Positions 41,460-49,160 are shown, counted from the stretch's first letter. The stretch: 50,079 bases of DNA from Ruminococcus sp. (GCA_015066705.1 SVNV01000015.1:1-50079); one strand, 5' to 3'. Program-made: numbers and translations. Notes: a model not told the origin generated them from the sequence alone.

Positions 41460-42923
41460 TTACTTAGAAGCTGGCTTCTTAAGTTCTGGATACTTTTCGA
41501 TAGCAGCAGTATAGAAGTTCTTAAATGCCTTATCCTTAGAAATCTTGCCTGTGAAGTAGTCCTTCATAGCGCTCTGGATAGCTTCGTTAAGACCCTGGTC
41601 GTATGGACCCATGTTGCTGATGTCGATGTTTGGAGCTGACTTAGCAAAGAGAGCGATGTGGTTCTGTCCGCCGAGGAATTCTGACTGGAAGTCTGAAGCA
41701 GCGAGCTTTTCCATAGCTGTCTTGCTGTTTGTAAAGTCCTGAGTCTTGTTTGTGATATCTTCAGCGATTGTAGCATCACATGTGAGCTTCTTCATGATAT
41801 CGCCAACGAGTTCTGGGTTATCTGTGCCGTCAGCAGCGATAATCCATGTACCACCCCAGTAGTATGACTGTGGGCCTTCACATACAGCGTACTTGCCGTA
41901 GAGACCGTCCTTTTCGCCAACTTTGTCCTGAGCGTTGTCCTTAAGTGTAAAGTCAATACCCCATGTTGAGTAGAAGAATCCGAATACCTTACCAGCTGAA
42001 CCCTGGTTAGCTGACCATTCTGGAGCCCAGAGTGATGTACCATTGTGGTAACCTTCATCTGTGTACTTCTTTGTCTGGTCAATCCAGTTCAAGATGTTAT
42101 CGTCAACTACGATTTCGAGGTTCTTGTTTACCCATGTTGACTTAACGTTGTTTGAGAATGTTCTGAATGCATCGTCATAACCTGAAAGCATGTAGTAACC
42201 AGCATCCTTCATCTTCTTAGCAACGTCGTCAAACTTTGTCCAGTCTGAAAGCATTTCCTGAATCTTAGCTGGGTCATCAGTTCCGAGAACTTCTGAAGCG
42301 ATGTCTCTTCTGTAAGCGAAAAGACCTGGTGTAGCCTGCCATGAAACGCCCTGGAGGTCTCCGTTAGCGTCTGTACATACAGTCTTTGTGTATTCATACA
42401 TATCACCAAGGTCAGCATCTGTTACGCCGAGTTCGCTAACTGGCTTTGTGTATGGTCCGTTTACATACTTAAGAGCGTAGTCAGCTTCTACGAGGAAGAT
42501 GTCAATCTTGTCGTCTGACTTAGCCTGCTTAGCAAGGTCTTCGTCAAGCTTGTTCTGGTAAGCATTGTTTTCGTTTGCTGTTGTAACCCAAACGATTTCT
42601 GTTCCATCCTTAAGGTATTCCTTTTCGCCTACTACTGACTTTTCAGCGTCGTATTCAGGATAGAATGCTCTGAGTCTGTCCTTGAACTCTTCGTTCCAAG
42701 TATAGATTTTGAGAGTCTTCTTTGAAGCTTCGCTTCCTTCAACTTCCTGCTTGATTCTGTCAGCCTTTGTAAGAACGAGCTTACCTACCTTAGCAGCTGC
42801 AGCGTTAGCTTCAGCATCAAAGCCCTTTTCGTTCTTCTTTTCGTCTTTTCCACAAGCTGTCATAACTGATGCAGCCATCATTACAGCAAGTGAACCAGCC
42901 AAAAATCTTTTGATTTTGTTCAT
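41460..42923 (-). CDS. Extracellular sugar-binding lipoprotein of an ABC importer
   Basis: A 487-residue family 1 solute-binding protein. Signal: MNKIKRFLAGSLAVMMAASVMTACG with lipobox Cys at 25 (given in the order basic start, hydrophobic core, MTACG). Mature part: LKIYTWNEEFKDRLRAFYPEY at the start, VDIFLVEADYALKYV-type strand, WQATPGLFAYRRDIA hinge region, and DYFTGKISKDKAFKNF near the end. Tryptophan-rich pocket segments (WAPEWSANQG, YYWGGTWII) suggest carbohydrate ligand. AAGGAGG precedes ATG. It is 50 nt after lacI in the same orientation. Confidence 0.93.
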   Translation of the reverse strand: MNKIKRFLAGSLAVMMAASVMTACGKDEKKNEKGFDAEANAAAAKVGKLVLTKADRIKQEVEGSEASKKTLKIYTWNEEFKDRLRAFYPEYDAEKSVVGEKEYLKDGTEIVWVTTANENNAYQNKLDEDLAKQAKSDDKIDIFLVEADYALKYVNGPYTKPVSELGVTDADLGDMYEYTKTVCTDANGDLQGVSWQATPGLFAYRRDIASEVLGTDDPAKIQEMLSDWTKFDDVAKKMKDAGYYMLSGYDDAFRTFSNNVKSTWVNKNLEIVVDDNILNWIDQTKKYTDEGYHNGTSLWAPEWSANQGSAGKVFGFFYSTWGIDFTLKDNAQDKVGEKDGLYGKYAVCEGPQSYYWGGTWIIAADGTDNPELVGDIMKKLTCDATIAEDITNKTQDFTNSKTAMEKLAASDFQSEFLGGQNHIALFAKSAPNIDISNMGPYDQGLNEAIQSAMKDYFTGKISKDKAFKNFYTAAIEKYPELKKPASK

Positions 42924-42973
42924 AGCCTTTTTCCTCCTTAAATAAATGCATTATATGAATTTTAATTAATGCC

Positions 42974-43984
42974 TTAAATTAAACTTGCCACTGATTCGCC
43001 CTCAACAAGCTCTCCGCTAACGCTTAAAACTTCATTGAAAGTTGTCTGTGGATTTTCAATCAGCTGTATAAGCTGTTTTGCCGCAATTCTTCCAATCTGC
43101 TCCGTATCCTGTTTATAGGTCGTAAGCTTTGGTGAAAGGAACTGTGCATAGGCTATTCCGTCATAGCCCACAACAGAAACATCTTTTCCTACCGTGAGTC
43201 CCATATCTCTGATGGCGTTATATCCGCCGATTGCCGAATAATCATCCGGCATAAAAATACAAGTAGGTGGAACTCCGGTTTTGAGAATTTCCATTGTTAA
43301 ATGATATGTAACATCAGGATTATGGTAATCACCCACAATAACGTGGTCCTGATTTACCTCAATTCCGTGATTTTTACATTCCTTGTAAAAACCTGCAAGT
43401 CTTTTTTCAGCAACTGCCGATTTATTTCCCTGAATGTAAGCAAGTCTCTTATGGCCCTTATTACAAACGTAATTGACCAGCGCCGACATACCTGCAAAGT
43501 TATCCGACATAACCGCTGTTCTGCAATCGAAAATATGGTCGATTGTAACAACCGGTATATCCCCGTTTATTACTTCATAAACGTCAGGGTCAGTAAAATC
43601 CGTACAAGCAATTATAACACCGTCAACATTTCTGTACTTACAGTGTTCATATGTAGTCATATGTCTGCTTCCCAGATTCTTGTTAATAAATGTAATATCG
43701 TATCTTGATTCTTCTGCTTCGTTTTTAAAGCTGTTGAGCACCTTTGCAAAAAATTCGTGTGTCAGACCACTTTCGGCAGCATCAAGAAACAAAACACCCA
43801 GATTATAGGTTCTGTTTGTTTTTAATGCTCTTGCCTGAAGATTCGGAAAATATCCCATCTCCTTAGCAACCTGAAGAAGCTTTTGTTTGGTAGCTTGACT
43901 GACATCTTTATGGTCATTCAACGCTTTACTAACCGTCGCAACAGAAACTCCGCATCGTGCGGAAATGTCCTTAAGTGAAACCAA
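42974..43984 (-). CDS. LacI-family transcriptional regulator
   Basis: A 336-residue repressor. N-terminal helix-turn-helix MVSLKDISARCGVSVATVSKAL (2-22), hinge helix around NLQARALKTNRT, then a periplasmic-binding-like effector domain (about 60-335) with GVLFLDAAESG, VDGVIIACTDF, VVGYDGIAYAQFLSPKLTTY. It starts at TTG (43984): AGGCGG lies 8 nt upstream, an in-frame TGA lies above, and homologous proteins begin at the same place. It precedes the ABC importer genes and most likely controls them and itself in answer to the imported sugar. Confidence 0.92.
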   Translation of the reverse strand: MVSLKDISARCGVSVATVSKALNDHKDVSQATKQKLLQVAKEMGYFPNLQARALKTNRTYNLGVLFLDAAESGLTHEFFAKVLNSFKNEAEESRYDITFINKNLGSRHMTTYEHCKYRNVDGVIIACTDFTDPDVYEVINGDIPVVTIDHIFDCRTAVMSDNFAGMSALVNYVCNKGHKRLAYIQGNKSAVAEKRLAGFYKECKNHGIEVNQDHVIVGDYHNPDVTYHLTMEILKTGVPPTCIFMPDDYSAIGGYNAIRDMGLTVGKDVSVVGYDGIAYAQFLSPKLTTYKQDTEQIGRIAAKQLIQLIENPQTTFNEVLSVSGELVEGESVASLI

Positions 43985-44015
43985 GTTTCTTTCCGCCTTT
44001 CGTAAATTTCATTTC

Positions 44016-44070
44016 AAACGTTTTACATCAATAAAAATATACAATATCTTTCCGAAAATAGCAAGCGTTT
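44016..44070 (-). promoter_or_regulatory. lacI promoter with two LacI-type operator candidates
   Basis: Minus-strand TTGCTA (44064-44059), 17-nt spacer, TATATT (44041-44036). AAACGTTT (44016-44023), a CG-centred palindrome of the kind LacI-family proteins bind, lies downstream of the -10, and a related AAGCGTTT (44063-44070) overlaps the -35. This placement suggests autoregulation; the operator assignment is inferred. Confidence 0.55.
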
Positions 44071-44425
44071 TTATCAAATTTCCAGTCATTTGTAATTAAT
44101 TACAGCGTTTTTCACATACTTTGTGAATAAAATTTATACATTTTGACCACGCAACAAACAACTTTGTAACCGTTTTGTAACTTCGGTTTCATCAAAAGTA
44201 ATATGAAACCTTATATTTAAGTAAATTTTTTTGTTAATTTTTTACTTCTTTTGTTACTATTATTTACAAATAGTGAACAAGATTCTTCCACGTTGTTACA
44301 ATGCACCACTTTAATTGGTTAAAATGCACAAAGAAAATCTGTTTTTTCGTTAATTATATGCAGGTAATATGTTCTTAATTACCAAAGAGGAGTTTAATGA
44401 TGTAAACACAGAGGTTTTATAAGGA
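44071..44425. other. Gene-free right arm of the element with palindromes
   Basis: No ORF of credible size with a ribosome site is seen in these 355 nt. The region is AT-rich and holds the perfect palindrome TGTAATTAATTACA (44091-44104), the inverted repeat GGTTTCAT (44185-44192) / ATGAAACC (44203-44210), two spaced TTTTGTAAC/TTTGTAACC repeats (44163-44182), and an isolated ribosome-site-like AGAGGAG followed by ATGATGTAA (44388-44405). A directionality factor gene, which serine integrases need for excision, is not evident here. Confidence 0.6.
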
Positions 44426-44467
44426 TTTGCAACGTTGCCTTTCTTCCGGGAAAGGTTGCCCCAAAAA
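44426..44467 (+). other. attR-like junction (right end of the element in dpaA)
   Basis: Centred on CC (44446-44447). The left 20 nt, TTTGCAACGTTGCCTTTCTT, are element sequence with the perfect palindrome GCAACGTTGC; the right 20 nt are dpaA sequence. Joined with the right half of attL the two element arms match as a dyad at 15 of 20 positions around CC. The reconstructed empty site is a weaker dyad (about 10 of 20), including GGGCA / TGCCC. Confidence 0.85.
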
Positions 44468-44547
44468 CCTCCGGTCAGCTTATCGGCGAAACCATTCTGA
44501 ACATTTTAGAAGAAAACCTAAACTTTCGCAAGGAAAGGAACGATTGA
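44446..44547 (+). pseudogene. dpaA: Dipicolinate synthase subunit A, 3' part (detached C-terminus)
   Basis: Reading from CCG 44446 in frame gives P GKVAPKTSGQLIGETILNIL and ends KERND with TGA at 44547. This matches the C-terminus of B. subtilis SpoVFA (PGIVAPKTAGQILANVL). It has no start codon of its own. Its 32 codons after the junction complete the 256 codons at 34838-35605. Only 2 nt separate its stop from the dpaB start, the normal dpaA-dpaB arrangement. It is labelled pseudogene only because it is not expressible as it stands. Confidence 0.95.
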
Positions 44548-44549
44548 CT

Positions 44550-45134
44550 ATGGAAAATCTTAAGAATCTCAGAGTCGGCTTTGGTGTTTGCGGGTCTTTC
44601 TGCACATTTTCACGGGCTTTTACGGCTGCAAAAAAGCTTAAAGAATACGGCTGTGAGGTTATACCCTTTATGAGTTTTTGCGCTTCAGAAATTGATACAC
44701 GTTTCGGAACTGCTCAAGACAATATAAATAAGCTTGAAGAAATCTGTCACAACAAAGTAATTAACACGATTGAAGGTGCAGAACCGGTAGGGCCTAAGAA
44801 AATGCTTGATGTAATGTGTGTTGCACCTTGCACCTCAAACACAACAGCAAAGCTTGCTCTGGGAATCACAGACACACCGATTACTATGGCGGTAAAAAGC
44901 CACGTAAGAAATTCCCGACCTGTTGTTATTGCTGTTTCAACAAACGATGCACTGGGCGCTTCCGCAAAGAACATAGGTATTTTACAGAATTACAGAAACT
45001 TTTATTTTGTTCCCTACTCGCAGGACGATTACGAAGGAAAGCCTTTTTCGATGGTAGCTCATTTTGAGCTGATACCCCACACTATCTCCTGCGCAATAGA
45101 CGGCAGACAATTCCAGCCGATGATACTCTATTAA
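44550..45134 (+). CDS. dpaB: Dipicolinate synthase subunit B
   Basis: The 194-residue flavoprotein-like subunit (SpoVFB) of dipicolinate synthase. RVGFGVCGSFCTFSRAFTAAKKL at the N-terminus (residues about 8-30), FGTAQDNINKLEEI, IEGAEPVGPKKMLDVMCVAPCTSNTTAKLALGITD (about 75-109) and PVVIAVSTNDALG correspond to conserved blocks. ATG 44550 has AAGGAAAGGAA upstream; an in-frame upstream ATG at 44427 lies inside the att arm and dpaA 3' end and is rejected. In the integrated state it is separated from its normal promoter by 8.8 kb; any expression would need excision or a promoter in the element. Confidence 0.95.
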   Translation: MENLKNLRVGFGVCGSFCTFSRAFTAAKKLKEYGCEVIPFMSFCASEIDTRFGTAQDNINKLEEICHNKVINTIEGAEPVGPKKMLDVMCVAPCTSNTTAKLALGITDTPITMAVKSHVRNSRPVVIAVSTNDALGASAKNIGILQNYRNFYFVPYSQDDYEGKPFSMVAHFELIPHTISCAIDGRQFQPMILY

Positions 45135-45140
45135 GTTTTG

Positions 45141-45169
45141 ACCCACTATCTTAATGGTAGTGGGTTTTG
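45141..45169 (+). terminator. Terminator after dpaB
   Basis: 10-bp stem ACCCACTATC / GGTAGTGGGT (45141-45165) with a 5-nt loop and one G-U pair, followed by TTTG. Confidence 0.8.
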
Positions 45170-45179
45170 TTTTATCTCT

Positions 45180-45340
45180 TTAAGCCGAGCATCAAGCGAG
45201 GCGATAACACCCGAGCACTCAAAATGAGAAAGTCCGCTCAAATGAAATGCGAGGGTAGGTGGATGCAAACAGCACGTTTGCTAGTCATACACGTCCTCTT
45301 ATCTGAATACAATTATTCAAGGACAACTTGACGAGAGGAG
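45180..45340 (+). other. Structured region upstream of the P-type ATPase gene (unassigned)
   Basis: This 160-nt non-coding stretch is richer in GC and in short complementary segments than other spacers here: GAGC/GCTC around CTCAAAATGAG (45211-45238), the hairpin GCAAAC AGCAC GTTTGC (45265-45281), and GAGG near 45250 that can pair with CCTC at 45297. It could be an RNA leader controlling the ATPase or an intergenic repeat. It does not match the yybP-ykoY, M-box or NiCo riboswitch motifs that I remember. Confidence 0.35.
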
Positions 45341-45346
45341 ATTTTT

Positions 45347-47992
45347 ATGCTTGAAATACTTGATATGAAGACTTCTGATAAAAATGAAGCCCCACAGAAT
45401 ATGACTGGACTTTCTGACGAGGAGGCTTTACGCAGACTTAAAATCAACGGCAGAAACAAGCTTGCACAAAAGAAAAACAAAACCGTTATGAAAATTTTTG
45501 CAAACCAGTTCCGTGATTTTATGGTAATGATACTTCTTGGTGCGACTGTGATTTCCGCAATTCTCGGTGAAATTTACGACGCTGTAACCATTATAATTAT
45601 CGTAATTCTCAATGCCGCTCTGGGTTTTATTCAGGAATACAAAACAGAACACACCCTCGAAGCCCTTGAAAAAATGACTTCCCCCACCGCCAAGGTTTAC
45701 AGAAACGGGGTTTTAAAAACCATATCCGCCGAAGAAATCGTAGAGGGTGACATTTTTGAAGTTGAAGCAGGCGACAGAATCCCCTGCGATGCATTTATCC
45801 TTTCGGGGAAAAATTTCACCTGCGATGAATCTGTTCTCACAGGGGAATCTTTGCCCGTTTTAAAGAAAAACAGAGAAAAAGAGCTTGAATCCCAGTCTCT
45901 CAACCTTCCATATATGGCTTATATGGGTACAATTTGCGTAAAAGGCAACGCAAGGTGTGAAGCTTTACACACAGGTAAAACCACGCAAATAGGCAGGGTT
46001 TCCAATATGCTTGAAGAAATCGACGAAGAACTGACACCACTTCAGAAAAAACTTGCAGAGCTGGGAAAAATTCTCGGGCTTGTCTGTCTGATGGTATGCA
46101 TAGTGGTATTTCTTGCAGGGATTTTAAGAGGCGAGCCTTTCTTTGATATGCTGATGACGGGAATAACCGTTGCAATCGCAGCTATTCCCGAGGGACTTCC
46201 TGCAACGGTTACAATCGCTCTTGCACTTGCTGTAAGACGAATGCTCAAAAGAAACGCCCTTGTCCACAGACTTCATTCAGTGGAAACCCTTGGGTGCGCC
46301 ACCGTAATCTGCACAGACAAGACAGGTACAATTACCGAAAACAAAATGACCGTAAGCGATATTTTTGCAGGAGGCAACACCTTCAGGATTACAGGTGTGG
46401 GCTACAACAAAAACGGAAACCTCCTCTTCAACGGAATGAAAGCCAATCCAGATGATTATCCATCTACAAAACTACTTATGGAATGCTTTGTAAATTGTAA
46501 CAACGCAGCAATTTCAGATTATAATGCCGACGGGAGAAACAGAAAATACAAGGCTGTTTATACAGCAGTGGGAGACCCTACCGAAAGTGCTTTACTTATT
46601 GCCGCAGCAAAAACAGGCGTGACTTCGCAGACGGTCAATTCAAAAAGGCTTGACGAAATACCTTTTGACTCTGCTGCAAGGTCTATGACCGTCACAGTAA
46701 AAAACTCTGATGGAAATGTTGTTTCTTACACAAAGGGCGCTCTTGACATACTATTATATAAAAGCACACATTTCCAGACTGACTGTAAAGTAATTTTACT
46801 TGACGAGAAAATACGAGAAAAAATCACTAAAATAGGTGATGAATATGCAAAAAAAGGTCTAAGGGTATTGGGATTTTCAAAAAGCGAAAACGGCGAAACA
46901 GTTTTTCTCGGTTTGTGCGGAATGCAGGACCCATTAAGGAGCGAAGCTAAAAAAGCAATCGCTTCCTGTGAAAAAGCACACATCAAAACCGTTATGATTA
47001 CCGGCGACCACAAGCTGACAGCCTGCGCAATCGCAAAGGAGGCAGGAATTCTGAAAGAGGGCGACCTTGCACTGACGGGAGATGAGCTTTCAAAGATGAG
47101 TGACAGCGAGCTTTCGGAATGTATACACAAGGTAAGTGTTTTTGCAAGAATTTCACCTGACCACAAGCTGAGAATTGTAAAGGCATTCAAAAACAAGGGA
47201 CACATTGTTGCAATGACAGGTGACGGAGTAAATGATGCACCGGCGATAAAAGAAGCCGATATAGGAGTTTCAATGGGAATAAGCGGAACTGATGTTTCAA
47301 AGCAGGCAGCGGACGTTATTCTTCTTGATGATAATTTCAACACTCTCACCCACGCTGTTTTACAGGGTCGTACAATTTATGCAAACATCAGAAAATTCGT
47401 CCGTTATCTTATTTCCTGCAACATAGGTGAAATTATGACTATGCTTATGGGAATGCTTATGGGACTTCCTGTTGTACTGTTACCCACACAGATTCTCCTT
47501 GTGAATCTTGCGACAGACGGACTTCCTGCAATCGCATTAGGACTTGAGCCTGCTGACAAATCCGTTATGGAAAAGCCACCGAGAAAGAATACCGACAGCT
47601 TTTTTGCAGGCGGACTTATGAGCCGTATAGTTTTCAGAGGAATACTCATCGGATTGTTCACCGTACTTTCCTTTATACTCGGTTTAAAGCTTTCAGGCAG
47701 TGTAATAGTTGCCAGAACCTGTGCTCTTTTTACACTTGTAATGTCACAGCTCATACACGTTTTTGAATGTAAAAGCGAAGAGAAAAACCTTTTTACTGTT
47801 CCTCTTCTTAATAACATCTGGCTGATTTCAGCTGTGGTGGTTTCGGCACTCTGCCTTATGGTTGCAGTTTACTTCCCACCGTTACAGCTTGTTTTCAGTA
47901 CAGTTTCTCTCAATCTGAAACAGCTTCTCTGTTCCTTTGGCTGTGCTGTATGCGTTCCCGTAGGCGCTTGCTTCATACATAAGAAAAAATAA
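45347..47992 (+). CDS. P-type Ca2+-transporting ATPase (type IIA, PacL/YloB-like)
   Basis: An 881-residue cation pump. Order: N-terminal cation ATPase domain (LSDEEALRRLKINGRN), M1-M2, actuator domain with LTGES (about 165), M4 with AAIPEGLPATVT (Glu282), phosphorylation site CTDKTGTITEN (Asp324), nucleotide-binding domain, hinge TGDGVNDAPAIKEADIG, M5 with SCNIGE, and M6 with LLVNLATDGLPAIALG. PEGL, NIGE and NLATDG supply the Ca2+ ligands of SERCA-type pumps. The M8 glutamate region looks replaced (MSQLIHVFECKS), so one Ca2+ per cycle is possible. GAGAGGAG precedes ATG. It follows dpaAB, which is suggestive because spores store Ca-dipicolinate. Confidence 0.9.
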   Translation: MLEILDMKTSDKNEAPQNMTGLSDEEALRRLKINGRNKLAQKKNKTVMKIFANQFRDFMVMILLGATVISAILGEIYDAVTIIIIVILNAALGFIQEYKTEHTLEALEKMTSPTAKVYRNGVLKTISAEEIVEGDIFEVEAGDRIPCDAFILSGKNFTCDESVLTGESLPVLKKNREKELESQSLNLPYMAYMGTICVKGNARCEALHTGKTTQIGRVSNMLEEIDEELTPLQKKLAELGKILGLVCLMVCIVVFLAGILRGEPFFDMLMTGITVAIAAIPEGLPATVTIALALAVRRMLKRNALVHRLHSVETLGCATVICTDKTGTITENKMTVSDIFAGGNTFRITGVGYNKNGNLLFNGMKANPDDYPSTKLLMECFVNCNNAAISDYNADGRNRKYKAVYTAVGDPTESALLIAAAKTGVTSQTVNSKRLDEIPFDSAARSMTVTVKNSDGNVVSYTKGALDILLYKSTHFQTDCKVILLDEKIREKITKIGDEYAKKGLRVLGFSKSENGETVFLGLCGMQDPLRSEAKKAIASCEKAHIKTVMITGDHKLTACAIAKEAGILKEGDLALTGDELSKMSDSELSECIHKVSVFARISPDHKLRIVKAFKNKGHIVAMTGDGVNDAPAIKEADIGVSMGISGTDVSKQAADVILLDDNFNTLTHAVLQGRTIYANIRKFVRYLISCNIGEIMTMLMGMLMGLPVVLLPTQILLVNLATDGLPAIALGLEPADKSVMEKPPRKNTDSFFAGGLMSRIVFRGILIGLFTVLSFILGLKLSGSVIVARTCALFTLVMSQLIHVFECKSEEKNLFTVPLLNNIWLISAVVVSALCLMVAVYFPPLQLVFSTVSLNLKQLLCSFGCAVCVPVGACFIHKKK

Positions 47993-47999
47993 GAATTCT

Positions 48000-48047
48000 C
48001 CCCACTTTAAGGTCAGTTTACCCGACCGAAAAGTGGGGATACCTTTT
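48000..48047 (+). terminator. Terminator after the Ca2+-ATPase gene
   Basis: Outer stem CCCCACTTT (48000-48008) / AAAGTGGGG (48030-48038), inner stem GGTC (48011-48014) / GACC (48024-48027), then ATACCTTTTT. The first 14 nt, CCCCACTTTAAGGT, recur at 49877-49890 after the ABC gene. Confidence 0.75.
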
Positions 48048-48072
48048 TATTTTTCAAACTTTTATTTTAACG

Positions 48073-48101
48073 TTGAAAAATCACTTGAAATGTTGTATAA
48101 T
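48073..48101 (+). promoter_or_regulatory. Sigma-A promoter of galE
   Basis: TTGAAA (48073-48078), 17-nt spacer, TATAAT (48096-48101), 31 nt before the ATG. Confidence 0.85.
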
Positions 48102-48131
48102 GTTTATATACTATATGAAAGGATTACTTTT

Positions 48132-49142
48132 ATGGGTAAGATTTTAGTAACGGGCGGTGCAGGCTTTATCGGCTCACACACATGCGTTGAGCTTCTCGAA
48201 ACAGGAAAAGACATTGTGATTATGGATAACTTCTATAACTCAAAGCCTGAAGCGCTTGAAAGAATAAAGAAAATCACAGGCAAGGGTTTTAAATTCTACG
48301 AAACTGATATGCTTGACTACGAGGGCGTTTGCAGGATTTTCAGTGAAAACGACATTGACGCTGTTATTCATTTTGCAGGCTACAAGGCTGTTGGTGAATC
48401 AGTTGCAAAACCGATTGAATACTACCACAACAACATTTCAGGCACTTTGAATATTCTTTTTGCAATGAGAAAATACAACTGCAAGAGAATTGTATTTTCA
48501 TCATCAGCTACCGTTTATGGTATGAATAATGTTGCTCCTTACAACGAGGAAATGCCTACATCTGCTACCAATCCGTACGGCAGTACAAAGGTAATGATTG
48601 AACAGATTTTAAAGGACGTTGCTGTTTCAGACAAGGATTTCAGCGTTGTGCTTTTAAGATACTTCAACCCGATAGGTGCTCACAAGTCGGGACTTATCGG
48701 TGAAAATCCAAACGGTATTCCGAATAATCTTCTTCCGTACATCGCTCAGGTTGCTGTAGGAAAGCTTCAGCAGTTGAGCGTTTACGGCGACGACTACGAC
48801 ACACCTGACGGAACAGGCGTAAGAGATTACATTCACGTTGTTGACCTTGCAAAGGGTCATCTTGCCGCACTTGATTATGCTATGAATCACGTGGGAGCAG
48901 AAGCTATCAATCTGGGAACAGGAAAAGGCTCAAGCGTTCTTGAGGTTTTAAGAAGCTTTGAGAAGGCTTGCGGAAAAGAAATTCCATTTATAATTGCTGA
49001 AAGACGTGCAGGAGATATTGCTACCTGCTATGCCGACACAAAAAAGGCAAAGGAACTTCTTAACTGGGAAGCTCAGTACACACTTGACGAAATGACAGCT
49101 GACGGCTGGAACTTTACAAAAAACAATCCAAAAGGGCTATAA
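48132..49142 (+). CDS. galE: UDP-glucose 4-epimerase
   Basis: Interconverts UDP-glucose and UDP-galactose with bound NAD+. The 336-residue SDR protein starts MGKILVTGGAGFIGSHTCVEL (Rossmann GxxGxxG), has VIHFAGYKAVGES, the SSSATVYG block with catalytic Ser and NPYGSTK with the catalytic Tyr-Lys pair (about 149-153), and GDDYDTPDGTGVRDYIHVVDLA, a GalE hallmark. ATG 48132 follows AAGGA by 8 nt; in-frame upstream extension crosses the promoter. It lies 18 nt before the ABC ATPase gene, so they may be co-transcribed. Confidence 0.97.
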   Translation: MGKILVTGGAGFIGSHTCVELLETGKDIVIMDNFYNSKPEALERIKKITGKGFKFYETDMLDYEGVCRIFSENDIDAVIHFAGYKAVGESVAKPIEYYHNNISGTLNILFAMRKYNCKRIVFSSSATVYGMNNVAPYNEEMPTSATNPYGSTKVMIEQILKDVAVSDKDFSVVLLRYFNPIGAHKSGLIGENPNGIPNNLLPYIAQVAVGKLQQLSVYGDDYDTPDGTGVRDYIHVVDLAKGHLAALDYAMNHVGAEAINLGTGKGSSVLEVLRSFEKACGKEIPFIIAERRAGDIATCYADTKKAKELLNWEAQYTLDEMTADGWNFTKNNPKGL

Positions 49143-49160
49143 TTTAAAAGGAGCGACTCT

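Larger units (their letters stand above)
35604..44446. mobile_element. 8.84-kb serine-recombinase element integrated in dpaA
   Basis: The segment separates dpaA codons 256 and 257. Support: (i) both dpaA parts are intact and in the same orientation and rejoin in frame when the segment is removed at CC; (ii) the terminal arms are inverted repeats, TTTGCAACGTTGCCTTT (44426-44442) and AAAGGCAATATTGCAAA (35608-35624), equidistant from CC; (iii) it encodes a large serine recombinase, the enzyme class that uses such dyad att sites with a 2-bp core. It carries an LCP protein, the recombinase, a HAD phosphatase, a three-gene sugar ABC importer and a LacI regulator. No capsid, tail, replication or conjugation gene is seen. 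Codon use looks like the surrounding genes. Architecture is that of skin or vfbin elements of Bacillus; regulated excision is inferred. Confidence 0.9.

Noticed and set aside
44300-44380. 25-codon plus-strand ORF in the element as a recombination directionality factor
   Set aside because: It has no ribosome site, is very short and shows no resemblance to known factors.
35604-44446. Prophage or integrative conjugative element
   Set aside because: Apart from the recombinase there are no phage structural, replication or conjugation genes; size and content fit a small integrated element.
44427-44549. Longer N-terminus of dpaB from an upstream in-frame ATG
   Set aside because: That stretch is the att arm and the 3' end of dpaA in another frame; ATG 44550 has a good ribosome site and gives the usual length.
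45180-45340. yybP-ykoY manganese or M-box magnesium riboswitch before the Ca2+-ATPase
   Set aside because: The conserved GGGGAGTAG or M-box segments that I know are not found; kept only as an unassigned structured region.
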